Source: Chloroflexota bacterium
GTDB taxonomy: Bacteria > Chloroflexota > Anaerolineae > Anaerolineales > Anaerolineaceae
Length of the DNA stretch: 42,294 nucleotides
Assembly: GCA_012798455.1 (NCBI GenBank)
Contig: JAAZNC010000069.1
Location: forward strand, 1 to 42,294
Reading direction: 5' to 3'
Made by a program: the position numbers and the translations under genes. The notes beneath the pieces were generated by a model, which was not told the origin of the DNA, ran no database searches, and was given only the letters and a program-made list of their open reading frames with translations. This document shows, in pieces, positions 25,117 through 32,851 of the stretch; within the stretch, counting starts at the first letter, position 1; every line of letters begins with the position of its first letter.

Positions 25117-26207
25117 TGAAACCGGTATGTCTATCTGTACGTTCCATTAAAAAGAATTATGAAGATGCTCCTCTTCTACGCGATATTAGTTTTGACCTGC
25201 ATAAGAACGAGACGCTTTGCTTGCTTGGTCCCTCGGGCAGCGGCAAGAGCACGTTGCTGCGCATCATCGCAGGGTTGGAGCAAGCCGACGCGGGACAGAT
25301 CTTATGGCAAGATCGAGATATTACCTCTCTTCCGGTCGAAAAGCGCAATTTTGGATTGATGTTCCAGGATTATGCCCTCTTTCCACACATGAATGTGGCA
25401 GAGAACATCGCCTTCGGACCGCGTATGCAGGGTTGGAAGAAACAGGATATCACAGCGCGTGTCAATCAAACGTTGCAGATTGTACACCTGGAAGGCTTTG
25501 CCAGCCGGCAGGTGGGCGACCTCTCCGGTGGGGAGAAACAGCGTGTGGCGCTGGCTCGCACCATCGCTGCCAAACCGGCACTGCTCATGCTGGACGAACC
25601 ACTGGGCGCTTTGGATAAAGCGCTACGCGATCAACTGGGGCAGGAACTGCGGGAGATATTAAAAGAACTGCAACTTCCGACCATCTATGTCACCCATGAT
25701 CAGGAAGAAGCTTTTACGGTCGGTGATAACGTGGCGGTGTTGAACTTTGGATATATCTTGCAAAAAGGCAACCCGGAAGAGATCTATACCAAACCAGCCT
25801 CAGCATGGCTGTCAGGTTTTCTCGGTTTCACCAATCGTGTGGAAGGAAACATCATTTCTATGGATCCTTTAAAAGCATCCACCTACCTGGGCGATTTTGA
25901 ATTGGTAAGCCATGATGACCGGCAACTTGAGCTGGGAGAAGAGGTAACCTTGGTACTTCGACCGGAATCTATTCAGGTCGAAAGTGGGGCAGGGAATAGC
26001 AATTCATTGTCGGGAATGATCAAGGATTCTCAGTTCCGCGGAGATGGCTACCGTCTATCGCTACTCCTGGAAGATGGAGAGATCTTCCATTTTCACGATC
26101 TCCAGCGCCGTGAAATAGGGCAGCATATAATATTAAAAATAGATCCTGCTGCGATTGTATGGTACGGAGAAGATGAACGAACAAATCAAGATCATCAAAA
26201 AAAATGA
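25116..26207 (+). CDS. thiQ: Thiamine ABC transporter ATPase with C-terminal TOBE domain
   Basis: This 363-residue ATPase has Walker A GPSGSGKST (38-46), Q-loop FQDYALFPHMNV, signature LSGGEKQR, Walker B LLMLDEPLGALD and H-loop VTHDQEEA. Unlike the roughly 230-residue E. coli ThiQ, it carries about 130 extra C-terminal residues with EVTLVLRPESIQVES, a TOBE-type regulatory/ligand domain as in PotA and FutC. The gene overlaps the upstream thiP and the downstream DUF402 gene. In this operon a thiamine function is much more likely than iron or spermidine. Confidence 0.9.
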   Translation: MKPVCLSVRSIKKNYEDAPLLRDISFDLHKNETLCLLGPSGSGKSTLLRIIAGLEQADAGQILWQDRDITSLPVEKRNFGLMFQDYALFPHMNVAENIAFGPRMQGWKKQDITARVNQTLQIVHLEGFASRQVGDLSGGEKQRVALARTIAAKPALLMLDEPLGALDKALRDQLGQELREILKELQLPTIYVTHDQEEAFTVGDNVAVLNFGYILQKGNPEEIYTKPASAWLSGFLGFTNRVEGNIISMDPLKASTYLGDFELVSHDDRQLELGEEVTLVLRPESIQVESGAGNSNSLSGMIKDSQFRGDGYRLSLLLEDGEIFHFHDLQRREIGQHIILKIDPAAIVWYGEDERTNQDHQKK

Positions 26208-26649
26208 GGCTGGAAAAGCTGTCTTTCAATATGACGGTCAAATGATCCGCCAGAGCCACAAAGGGGCGCTGGTATCGGCTATTTTCGGTATCTACAAAGT
26301 AACTGAAGAAGAAGTGGATTTTCTAGCGGGGGATGTGTTTCATGAATATTATTTTTACGATAAATGGTTCAATATCTACGAAATACACGCAGGTGATTCT
26401 CCCCTGATCAAAGCCTGGTACTGCAACCTATGCAGACCGGCGGAAATCCTACCCGACCGGATATCTTATGAAGACCTGGCGCTGGATTTACTGATTTATC
26501 CTGATGGCAAGCAAAGCATCTTGGATAGGGAAGAATTCCGTGTGCTGCATATCAATGCACATGAGCGGCGTATGGCATTGGAAGGATTATCAGAGTTGCA
26601 GAATATCTTCAAGAGTATTGAGAGCCTGAATTTAAAAAAGTTGCTATAA
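26173..26649 (+). CDS. DUF402-domain protein (FomD/Ntdp-like)
   Basis: This protein of about 158 residues contains the DUF402 core YYFYDKWFNIYEIH, KAWYCNLCRPAEI, SYEDLALDLLIYPDG and LDREEF. The acidic residues in the last two blocks bind metal in FomD and in the nucleoside di/triphosphatase Ntdp (family knowledge). The ATG at 26173 was preferred over 26155 because GGAGAAG lies directly before it. It overlaps thiQ by 35 nt and is thus part of the riboswitch-controlled transcript. A nucleoside phosphatase or TPP-related hydrolase role is possible but unproven. It ends 2 nt from the end of the convergent DUF4126 gene, with no terminator in between. Confidence 0.82.
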   Translation: MNEQIKIIKKNEAGKAVFQYDGQMIRQSHKGALVSAIFGIYKVTEEEVDFLAGDVFHEYYFYDKWFNIYEIHAGDSPLIKAWYCNLCRPAEILPDRISYEDLALDLLIYPDGKQSILDREEFRVLHINAHERRMALEGLSELQNIFKSIESLNLKKLL

Positions 26650-26651
26650 GT

Positions 26652-27215
26652 TCACTCTTTTCCCAGGGGGCGGATCGCAAAGCGCCAAATTGCCCAGCAA
26701 ATCACGAAGATCAAGATACAGGCTACTGCAATGGGCACAACAATGGAGAGAACCGATACGCTGGTGGAAGTGACATCCTCCACAACGCTGACCGGGATGT
26801 TCCCTGCCCCTCCGGTAGAAGCGGAGACTGCCGGACGAACTGCTACCGATTTGACCAGGTTCACGCTGCCTGCTACCAGCAATCCAAGCGCCAGTGCCAG
26901 AACAGGGTGGATATCGGTGATGATGTTGGTGCTGGCAGCGAACACGACAGCGCCCGCGGTAGGGCGTACAATAGATTGCAACGCATCGTTGAAATGATTG
27001 ACCACCGGAACCTTATCCAAAAAGAACTCGACCAGGCTCAATACGATCAACAGCCCAATGATCCACCAACTGGTGAGCACGTCCCAAGGTTCTTGCAGGT
27101 GGATGAGGTTGGTGAATTTTGCCAACAGGGCGGTAACCAGCAACGGAATATAAGCATTCAAACCCGCACTGGCGGACAATCCGAAACCAGAAAAGATTTC
27201 TAAAAAAGCACCCAT
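26652..27215 (-). CDS. DUF4126 membrane protein
   Basis: This 187-residue membrane protein has the DUF4126 opening LSASAGLNAYIPLLVTAL. Further hydrophobic segments are WWIIGLLIVLSLVEFF, LALALGLLVAGSVNLVK and a C-terminal helix VPIAVACILIFVICWAI. The start was set at MGAFLEIF, since AGGAGATATTTT precedes it; the longer frame to 27362 has no ribosome site and lies inside the upstream gene. It follows the DUF2085 gene by 25 nt and is probably co-transcribed. No function is known. Confidence 0.82.
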   Translation of the reverse strand: MGAFLEIFSGFGLSASAGLNAYIPLLVTALLAKFTNLIHLQEPWDVLTSWWIIGLLIVLSLVEFFLDKVPVVNHFNDALQSIVRPTAGAVVFAASTNIITDIHPVLALALGLLVAGSVNLVKSVAVRPAVSASTGGAGNIPVSVVEDVTSTSVSVLSIVVPIAVACILIFVICWAIWRFAIRPLGKE

Positions 27216-27240
27216 TAAAATATCTCCTCTTATTCTTATA

Positions 27241-28029
27241 TCATAAATGAAAAATAGTGGAAGGGGAAATGGCTGAGCGCAAATGTACCAACAAGAAGAT
27301 CTGTGCAATGGCTGCGCTGAATCCCAGCAGTAAAGGTACGCTTGCGTCCAGAAGACTTGCATAACTGCCCTCTTTGTGTGCGATGATCACGATCAAGATG
27401 GCATATAACAGGGCGATCAGGGTAAGGACGGTCAGGGTGCTGAAAAGCCCGGCAAGATTGAAAATGAAAGTGATCTTGTTCAAGGGAAAGAACAACAGTG
27501 GACTTTCAACGACCAACAGGGCTGCGAATTCTCGCTGATCTTTAACAAGGGATATGGCTTGCGTATTTTTCCAGAACACCATGTTGAAAATGGTCATGAT
27601 GGTGAGAGCAAAGGTCATGCCCATAGTGATCCCACTGAGGAACCGTAAAAGGTTGGAAGGGGCATAGAACCATTGTTGGTGCAAGACCTCAAAGGAAAAA
27701 GAATTGATGCCATCTATCACCCAGAAAAGGGAAAAGAGAATGAATACGACCAGTAAGTCTTTGCGCGGAATAGCTGCCCGCTTCCCGCGAGTCATAAAAT
27801 AGAGTAAAGCGATGAATGCCGAGAGGTAGGTGCCGGTACAGCGGGCACATAATGGAAATTGCTGCCCATTAAGGTGAAAAGAATGGTCGGGCAGCTGGTG
27901 GCACACGGCAGAACCCACCCACCATAATTTTGTGTTGAATCCATCCGGTGAAAGCAACCAAGCACTTACCAGCACAGCAGTAAAGACACATCCTGTTACG
28001 ATCAACCCTATTTTACGGTTTAATTGCAT
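27241..28029 (-). CDS. DUF2085 membrane protein
   Basis: This 262-residue polytopic membrane protein has the DUF2085 signature VCHQLPDHSFHLNGQQFPL and CARCTGTY at about residues 42-68, conserved Cys/His residues that could bind a metal. About seven hydrophobic helices follow. The ATG at 28029 was chosen because a promoter lies just upstream and the longer frame to 28212 overlaps the divergent DUF3048 gene. Function is unknown; the cysteine-histidine cluster near the membrane suggests metal or redox chemistry. Confidence 0.82.
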   Translation of the reverse strand: MQLNRKIGLIVTGCVFTAVLVSAWLLSPDGFNTKLWWVGSAVCHQLPDHSFHLNGQQFPLCARCTGTYLSAFIALLYFMTRGKRAAIPRKDLLVVFILFSLFWVIDGINSFSFEVLHQQWFYAPSNLLRFLSGITMGMTFALTIMTIFNMVFWKNTQAISLVKDQREFAALLVVESPLLFFPLNKITFIFNLAGLFSTLTVLTLIALLYAILIVIIAHKEGSYASLLDASVPLLLGFSAAIAQIFLLVHLRSAISPSTIFHL

Positions 28030-28047
28030 GTCAACTCTTGAAACGAG

Positions 28048-28076
28048 ATTATAGATGATACTCAAGTTAGATGCAA
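28048..28076 (-). promoter_or_regulatory. Sigma70-type promoter of the DUF2085-DUF4126 pair
   Basis: On the minus strand TTGCAT (28071-28076) and TATAAT (28048-28053) are 17 nt apart. Transcription would start about 12 nt before the ATG at 28029. Confidence 0.75.
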
Positions 28077-28120
28077 GCCTGTCGTTTATGGGGTAAAATG
28101 CCCTCAACATTGGAGTAAAT

Positions 28121-29287
28121 ATGAAAAAACATACAATCGCTTTCTTGTTCATAGGGATGCTGCTGGCAGCGTGCTCACCAGGCGCAACACCAGTAGCGAC
28201 CGTGGGACCCAACCTGACTACTGCCGAGGTGGTCCCTACCGATACCCCGGAGCCTACATTTACCTCTACTCCGGACTATCCCGTGGAGGGCATCGGTCCG
28301 CTGGATTATCCGACAAATGTCAACCCGCTGACAGGTCTGGAAGTGGCTGATCCGGGAATTTTGACACAGCGTGTGGCAGCGGTGAAGATCGAAAACCTGC
28401 CACGTGAGCATCGCCCGCAATCAGGTTTGAGTGCGGCGGATATCGTGTATGAATATTACACCGAGTTCGGCAGTACCCGTTTCATCGCGCTTTATCACGG
28501 GCAAACCCCCGAGAAAGTGGGTCCGGTACGTTCGGCACGTTTCTTTGATATTCAAGCAGTACAGAGTTACAAAGCCGTATTTCTTTTCGGAAGTGCTTAT
28601 TCGGCGGTGTACAGCCGAATGTGGAACAGCGATATCTCATCCCGCCTGGTGGTGGAAGGACCAACCACCTATCCCGCCTTGTATCGCGAAGCAGTGGGTG
28701 GTGAGAATATGCTATTTGCCAACCTGGCGCAGCTTCCTGATGCATTGGTCAGATTGGGGATCGATAATCAGGCACAGGATCTCAGCGGGATGTTCTTCCG
28801 CAAGAGCATGGATGTGAATGGCTACCCGGCAAGTGAGGTGACCGTTCATTTCTCGAATGCAGTGTATAACCGCTGGGTGTACGACAGTGAATTGGGTAAG
28901 TATGTGCGTTATGTTGATCAATCCAATGCCGGCAGCGTGGATGAAGAGAATTATGATGTGTTGGTCGATCAAAACACCGGCGAAGCGATCAGTGCCGATA
29001 ATGTCGTGGTGCTGTTCGTGCCATATAGCTACTACGTCAAGAACGCCACCGAAGAGGTGATGGACGTCAATATGGTAGGGATGGGTGATGCGCTGATCGC
29101 CCGTGATGGACAGCTCTTCCCCGTGTACTGGAAGCGCGATACCAGCAGTTCTACCCTGACCCTGGTGGACGGTGATGGCAATGCCTTCCCATTCAAACCC
29201 GGGAATACCTGGTTCGAGGTAGTGGGCAGTTCTTCACAAAAAGTGCAAACGGACGATACCTGGCGAATTACCTTCGCCATCCCGTAA
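28121..29287 (+). CDS. DUF3048 (YerB-like) lipoprotein
   Basis: This 388-residue lipoprotein has a short signal with LLAAC at about residues 15-19 and a Thr/Pro linker. The mature part has NPLTGLEVADPGILTQR, AVKIENLPREHRPQSGLS, DIVYEYYTEFGSTRFIALY and GPVRSARFF, the pattern of DUF3048/YerB. A second C-terminal domain begins after about residue 235 (VTVHFSNAVYNRW) and includes VVVLFVPYSYYVKN. YerB-like proteins are surface lipoproteins of unknown function. GGAG lies upstream of the ATG. It is divergent from the DUF2085 gene. Confidence 0.88.
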   Translation: MKKHTIAFLFIGMLLAACSPGATPVATVGPNLTTAEVVPTDTPEPTFTSTPDYPVEGIGPLDYPTNVNPLTGLEVADPGILTQRVAAVKIENLPREHRPQSGLSAADIVYEYYTEFGSTRFIALYHGQTPEKVGPVRSARFFDIQAVQSYKAVFLFGSAYSAVYSRMWNSDISSRLVVEGPTTYPALYREAVGGENMLFANLAQLPDALVRLGIDNQAQDLSGMFFRKSMDVNGYPASEVTVHFSNAVYNRWVYDSELGKYVRYVDQSNAGSVDEENYDVLVDQNTGEAISADNVVVLFVPYSYYVKNATEEVMDVNMVGMGDALIARDGQLFPVYWKRDTSSSTLTLVDGDGNAFPFKPGNTWFEVVGSSSQKVQTDDTWRITFAIP

Positions 29288-29360
29288 AAATCGGGTACAA
29301 TGAAATGGAAGCAGGAACATTCAAATTGCTATCCTAAAGGAACAGGAGGTGATGTCTCTC

Positions 29361-29411
29361 ATGTGTAATGCGAAACAAAAAGCTGCGGCATCCCTCCTTA
29401 TGAACCTATAA
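29361..29411 (+). CDS. Possible 16-codon ORF with perfect Shine-Dalgarno
   Basis: The short frame encodes MCNAKQKAAASLLMNL. It is preceded by AGGAGGTGAT (29344-29353), a 10-nt perfect match to the 16S anti-Shine-Dalgarno, 7 nt from the ATG. The ORF overlaps a hairpin: GCTGCGGC (29382-29389) pairs with GCCGCAGC (29415-29422), with an inner stem CCTTAT/ATAAGG. The AGGAGG could alternatively pair with CCTCCT (29393-29398). It lies just after the DUF3048 gene and before a terminator. It may be translated, a regulatory leader, or chance; no homologue is known to me. Confidence 0.4.
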   Translation: MCNAKQKAAASLLMNL

Positions 29412-29433
29412 GGCGCCGCAGCAAAAAACAAAG

Positions 29434-29461
29434 AAAACCGCCCAGAATTCTGGGCGGTTTT
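29434..29461. terminator. Bidirectional terminator, 28-bp perfect palindrome
   Basis: The arm AAAACCGCCCAGAA is directly followed by its exact reverse complement. The fold leaves a GC-rich stem flanked by A and T runs that work in both directions. It separates the convergent DUF3048 gene (+) and GH5-like gene (-). Confidence 0.92.
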
Positions 29462-29484
29462 CACTTATCTATATATAGAATGGC

Positions 29485-30813
29485 TTACCAGGGGGCATTG
29501 GAGGGACGGATGCTGTTCAGACTCCAATAGCTGTGTAATACTTGCAGCAGAGGATTATCCAACTGGAGACTTTTATTGGAAGGATCGGTGCCCAATTTGT
29601 AATTGAAATCATCCACCTCTACCCCGAAAGGTTCAAAGCTGGTTGACCATTCCCAGATGGCATAGTTCCAACCAGCCTGTTCAAAAAGACCCAGCAGATC
29701 AAAAAAATAATTCGCTGCCCCTGGCTCCCAGCGTTTGACCCCGAACTCGTCAATGGCAATTGGCACGGAATACTTCTTCTGATATTGGCGTACCGGCTGC
29801 AACAAAGTGGCGAGGTAGTTCTTGTCGAAATTCTCCTGATCACCGTCATTATCCACATCGAATTGTGAGGGATAGCTGTTCTTTCCGCGGATGGACTGGT
29901 GAGTGTAGGTATCGTAAGGCATATACTGGTGGGTAACATAGACCATGTTTTCCGCATCCGCCGGAGTGAGATAGGTCAACCAGGCAACAGAACTATAGCC
30001 ATCTGCCCCGACCAGGATGGGGGTTTCATTATCGACCTGGCGAATGGCGCTCACGAGCTTGGGATAGAACGTGACCCAATCGGATAAGGTACCGGAATAC
30101 GAGCGAAAAAATTCCCCGGGAAAGTCAATGCCATATAGAATATTGGCAGCGTTGGGTTCGACCATCAATTTGTATCCCACCACTACGGGATTATCCTTAT
30201 ACCTGTCGGCGGTATACTGCCACATCTCTGCCCAGGCAGCCTGGGCTTGCGGATCGCTCCAGACCGCATCGTTGAAATAGTCATCATAGTAAGAGACATC
30301 CGAACAGCACAAGCTCCATTCAGCTTTGCCAGGCCCAGTGCGGAAGGCGATGGTGGCAAAAAGATCAGCTTTGGCGAGCATATCCAGTAGGTTGTCCAAG
30401 TTGCGCTGCACCTCGCTATCCACTTGATAAGGTGGGTTTTCTGTGAACAATCCCGGTGCAGAAATGACCACGTAATTAGCTCCCAACTCTGCCAGCAGAT
30501 CAAAATCCTGCTGGAAAAAAGGCGGACCAACATGCCCCGTGCCTTTGGAATCGCCATCCACCTCAGGAATGACCAGCGCCTGCCAGATATTTACCCCCCG
30601 CAGCATGGGTGTATCAGCATTCCACAGGTCGATTTTGTGCTGGATGGATGATGCATCCGGAATGGCTTCCCCTCTCTGCACTTCGCGTGTTGCAGTCAGG
30701 GTGGGGGTTGCCTGCAGCGATTCTTCGTAGGTGACCAATGGGACAGGGGAATGGCAGGAAGATAACAAGAATGCCACGATCAGAAATGCAATAAGCATTA
30801 TCGATTTGCTCAT
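29485..30813 (-). CDS. GH5-like glycoside hydrolase lipoprotein
   Basis: This 442-residue lipoprotein has a signal peptide ending in LLSSC (Cys20), a Thr-rich linker and a TIM-barrel cellulase-type domain. The barrel has MLRGVNIWQ near the start, a likely acid/base Glu in KLMVEPNA (about residue 219), VTHQYMPYDTY with the GH5 His/Tyr, and a likely nucleophile Glu in IAIDEFGVKRW (about 356). The canonical NEP is VEP here. It probably hydrolyses or rearranges a beta-glycan outside the cell. The start MSKSIML was preferred over the ATG 9 nt upstream, which overlaps a TATAAT. It is divergent from the M1 peptidase. Confidence 0.82.
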   Translation of the reverse strand: MSKSIMLIAFLIVAFLLSSCHSPVPLVTYEESLQATPTLTATREVQRGEAIPDASSIQHKIDLWNADTPMLRGVNIWQALVIPEVDGDSKGTGHVGPPFFQQDFDLLAELGANYVVISAPGLFTENPPYQVDSEVQRNLDNLLDMLAKADLFATIAFRTGPGKAEWSLCCSDVSYYDDYFNDAVWSDPQAQAAWAEMWQYTADRYKDNPVVVGYKLMVEPNAANILYGIDFPGEFFRSYSGTLSDWVTFYPKLVSAIRQVDNETPILVGADGYSSVAWLTYLTPADAENMVYVTHQYMPYDTYTHQSIRGKNSYPSQFDVDNDGDQENFDKNYLATLLQPVRQYQKKYSVPIAIDEFGVKRWEPGAANYFFDLLGLFEQAGWNYAIWEWSTSFEPFGVEVDDFNYKLGTDPSNKSLQLDNPLLQVLHSYWSLNSIRPSNAPW

Positions 30814-30937
30814 ATCTACCATTATAGTTTGTTTGCTAACTCGGACAGGTATTTTCGTAAATCATTCATCTGTCCATGCAACAAGTGTGCTTTTTTCTAT
30901 ACAATAGAAAAGAAATTATTATTCCGGAGGAAAAAAG

Positions 30938-32437
30938 ATGAAGAGATTATTACCTGCCTTATTGATAATCGGAATGACAACAGCGCTAATTGGTGGCTGC
31001 AAGGCAGCACCTGCAAATTCAACGGCGAATGATATTGCGGTGGATGAAGGAAGCTCGCTGGATATCTACCATCAGGGGTTGATCAGTGCCGAACAAGATG
31101 ACGTGGAGCGTTTTCAAACGGCTACGCGTTATGAACTGACCTTGAGTTTGGCGGAACCCTTTGCGCAGATCGAAGGGCAGGAGCAGGTCACATACTGGAA
31201 CAATGAAGATGTCGCATTGAACGAGATCTATCTGCGTATGTTCCCCAATAATTCCGGTGAAGTGATGGTGGTGAATGATTTGCAGCTCGATGGAGTTGAG
31301 AGTGCTTTTACTGTCGAATATAACAACAGCGCTCTGCGGGTGGATCTTCCAACGGCTTTGCAGCCGGGAGAGAGTATAACCCTGAAGCTGGACTACACCA
31401 TTACGGTCCCAACCGATTTTGGAGGAAACTACGGTCTGTTCAGTTACATTGATGGCATCCTGGCACTTGACCAGGTGTATGCTATCATCCCGGTCTATGA
31501 TGATGAGGGATGGAATGTGGAAGTGCCTGCCTTGAATGGCGATATGATCTACAGCGATCCGGCTTTCTTCACGGTCACGCTGGTAACCTCACCTGATGTA
31601 GTGATCGCTACTTCCGGTGTGAAGATCGATGAACAGGTGAAGGATGAAGTGATGACGCAGACCATCGTGGCAGGTCCGGTGCGTGATTTCTATATGGTAG
31701 CCAGCACGCGCTATGCTCAGATGAGTGAGCAGGTGGGGGAGACACTGGTGACCAGCTACTATCCGGAAGAATACGAAGAGGGCGGGCAGTTCGTGCTGGA
31801 AGTGGGAGTGAATGCTCTGAAAGCCTATAATGAACGCTTTGGAACCTATCCCTACACGGAATTGGACCTGGTAGGTACGCCCATGCAGGCAGGTGGTATG
31901 GAATATTCAGGGATCGTGGCAATGGGAGTGCAGTTCTACGATCCGGAGGTGGTGTATGCGGGCTTACCGGCTTTTACCATGCTGGAAATGGCAACTGCAC
32001 ATGAGGTGGCGCACCAGTGGTTCTTCAACATGGTCATGAGCGATCAAATCGATGAGCCATGGATTGATGAGGGCATGGCACAGTACCTGACCGCCTTATA
32101 TTTCGAAGACACCTATGGGAGTAGCGCTGCCAGAAGCATCCGCGAAAGCTGGTATTACCGCTGGAACAAAGTCAAGAGCAAGGCGATGGCGATTGGGCTG
32201 CCGGTGCGCGATTACAGCGAAACGGAATATGGAGCCATCATCTATGGGCGAGCACCCTTGTTCATTGAGGCATTGCGGGAGAAGATGGGAGATACTGCTT
32301 TCTTTGATTTCATGCATGCGTTGTTCGCACAGTATCAATGGGGTATCCTGACCACGGAAGAATACCGGGCACTGGCGGAACAGTTCTGCAATTGTGATCT
32401 GCAACAGGAGTTTGTTGCCTGGGTTTACCCAGAATGA
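30938..32437 (+). CDS. M1-family metallopeptidase lipoprotein
   Basis: This 499-residue lipoprotein has its signal ending in LIGGC (Cys21). The N-terminal beta-rich domain of M1 aminopeptidases covers about 50-240. The catalytic domain has GGMEYSG (319-325, the GxMEN equivalent, with Y for N), the zinc motif HEVAHQW (355-361) and the third zinc ligand Glu378 in IDEGMAQY. A Tyr-containing RIL-like catalytic region follows. The full C-terminal HEAT domain of large M1 enzymes is absent. It should act on peptides outside the cell. CGGAGGAAAAAAG precedes the ATG. Confidence 0.9.
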   Translation: MKRLLPALLIIGMTTALIGGCKAAPANSTANDIAVDEGSSLDIYHQGLISAEQDDVERFQTATRYELTLSLAEPFAQIEGQEQVTYWNNEDVALNEIYLRMFPNNSGEVMVVNDLQLDGVESAFTVEYNNSALRVDLPTALQPGESITLKLDYTITVPTDFGGNYGLFSYIDGILALDQVYAIIPVYDDEGWNVEVPALNGDMIYSDPAFFTVTLVTSPDVVIATSGVKIDEQVKDEVMTQTIVAGPVRDFYMVASTRYAQMSEQVGETLVTSYYPEEYEEGGQFVLEVGVNALKAYNERFGTYPYTELDLVGTPMQAGGMEYSGIVAMGVQFYDPEVVYAGLPAFTMLEMATAHEVAHQWFFNMVMSDQIDEPWIDEGMAQYLTALYFEDTYGSSAARSIRESWYYRWNKVKSKAMAIGLPVRDYSETEYGAIIYGRAPLFIEALREKMGDTAFFDFMHALFAQYQWGILTTEEYRALAEQFCNCDLQQEFVAWVYPE

Positions 32438-32450
32438 GGTTGGCAGGAAG

Positions 32451-32475
32451 GCGCCGGAGCGCTCCGGCGCTTTTT
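32451..32475 (+). terminator. Intrinsic terminator of the M1 peptidase gene
   Basis: A 20-nt perfect palindrome with arm GCGCCGGAGC (32451-32460) is followed immediately by TTTTT. It lies 13 nt after the stop codon. Confidence 0.93.
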
Positions 32476-32851
32476 ATAGTTGACAAAAGTTGACAGCAAA
32501 CGATTTTTAATCGAATCGTTTCAGGGAACGAAAGTAATCTGTAGGGTACCTTTCTATGGATACCGCGTGGCTGAAGACGGCGGCAATAGAATGCCGCCCG
32601 ATAAAATTTTGCACCATCTTATGTCAAATGGTCAAAACCCCTTGGGGCACGTTTCCGTACGTGCCAAATGATCATTTCATTCTGAGCTCTGGACGGTGAA
32701 ATCAGTTTTCAAATGCGTGTTACTATCCCGTTTATTGCATTTCAATGTTCGCTTTTGAATGGAGGGAAATTTCACAAATTTGATGGAGTATTTTTGATCT
32801 TCAAACCTATAATGAAAATAAAAACTTTAAAGTTAAGAGGAACAGATCATT
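32476..32851 (+). other. Intergenic region with a cluster of five hairpins
   Basis: No protein gene is supported. Between 32499 and 32665 five stem-loops follow one another: AACGATT/AATCGTT (32499/32514), GGTACC/GG-A-TACC (32545/32558, one bulge), GGCGGCA/TGCCGCC (32579/32592), ACCAT/ATGGT (32613/32628) and GGCACGT/ACGTGCC (32646/32659). A tandem TTGACA pair (32480, 32490) lies before them. A TATAAT at 32808-32813 could serve the downstream hydrolase gene. The density suggests a structured RNA, though the 5-bp hairpin is weak. Confidence 0.4.

Noticed and set aside
32480-32671. 63-codon + strand frame in the hairpin region
   Set aside because: It starts with TTG with no ribosome site and its sequence has no protein-like features. 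The hairpins explain the region better.
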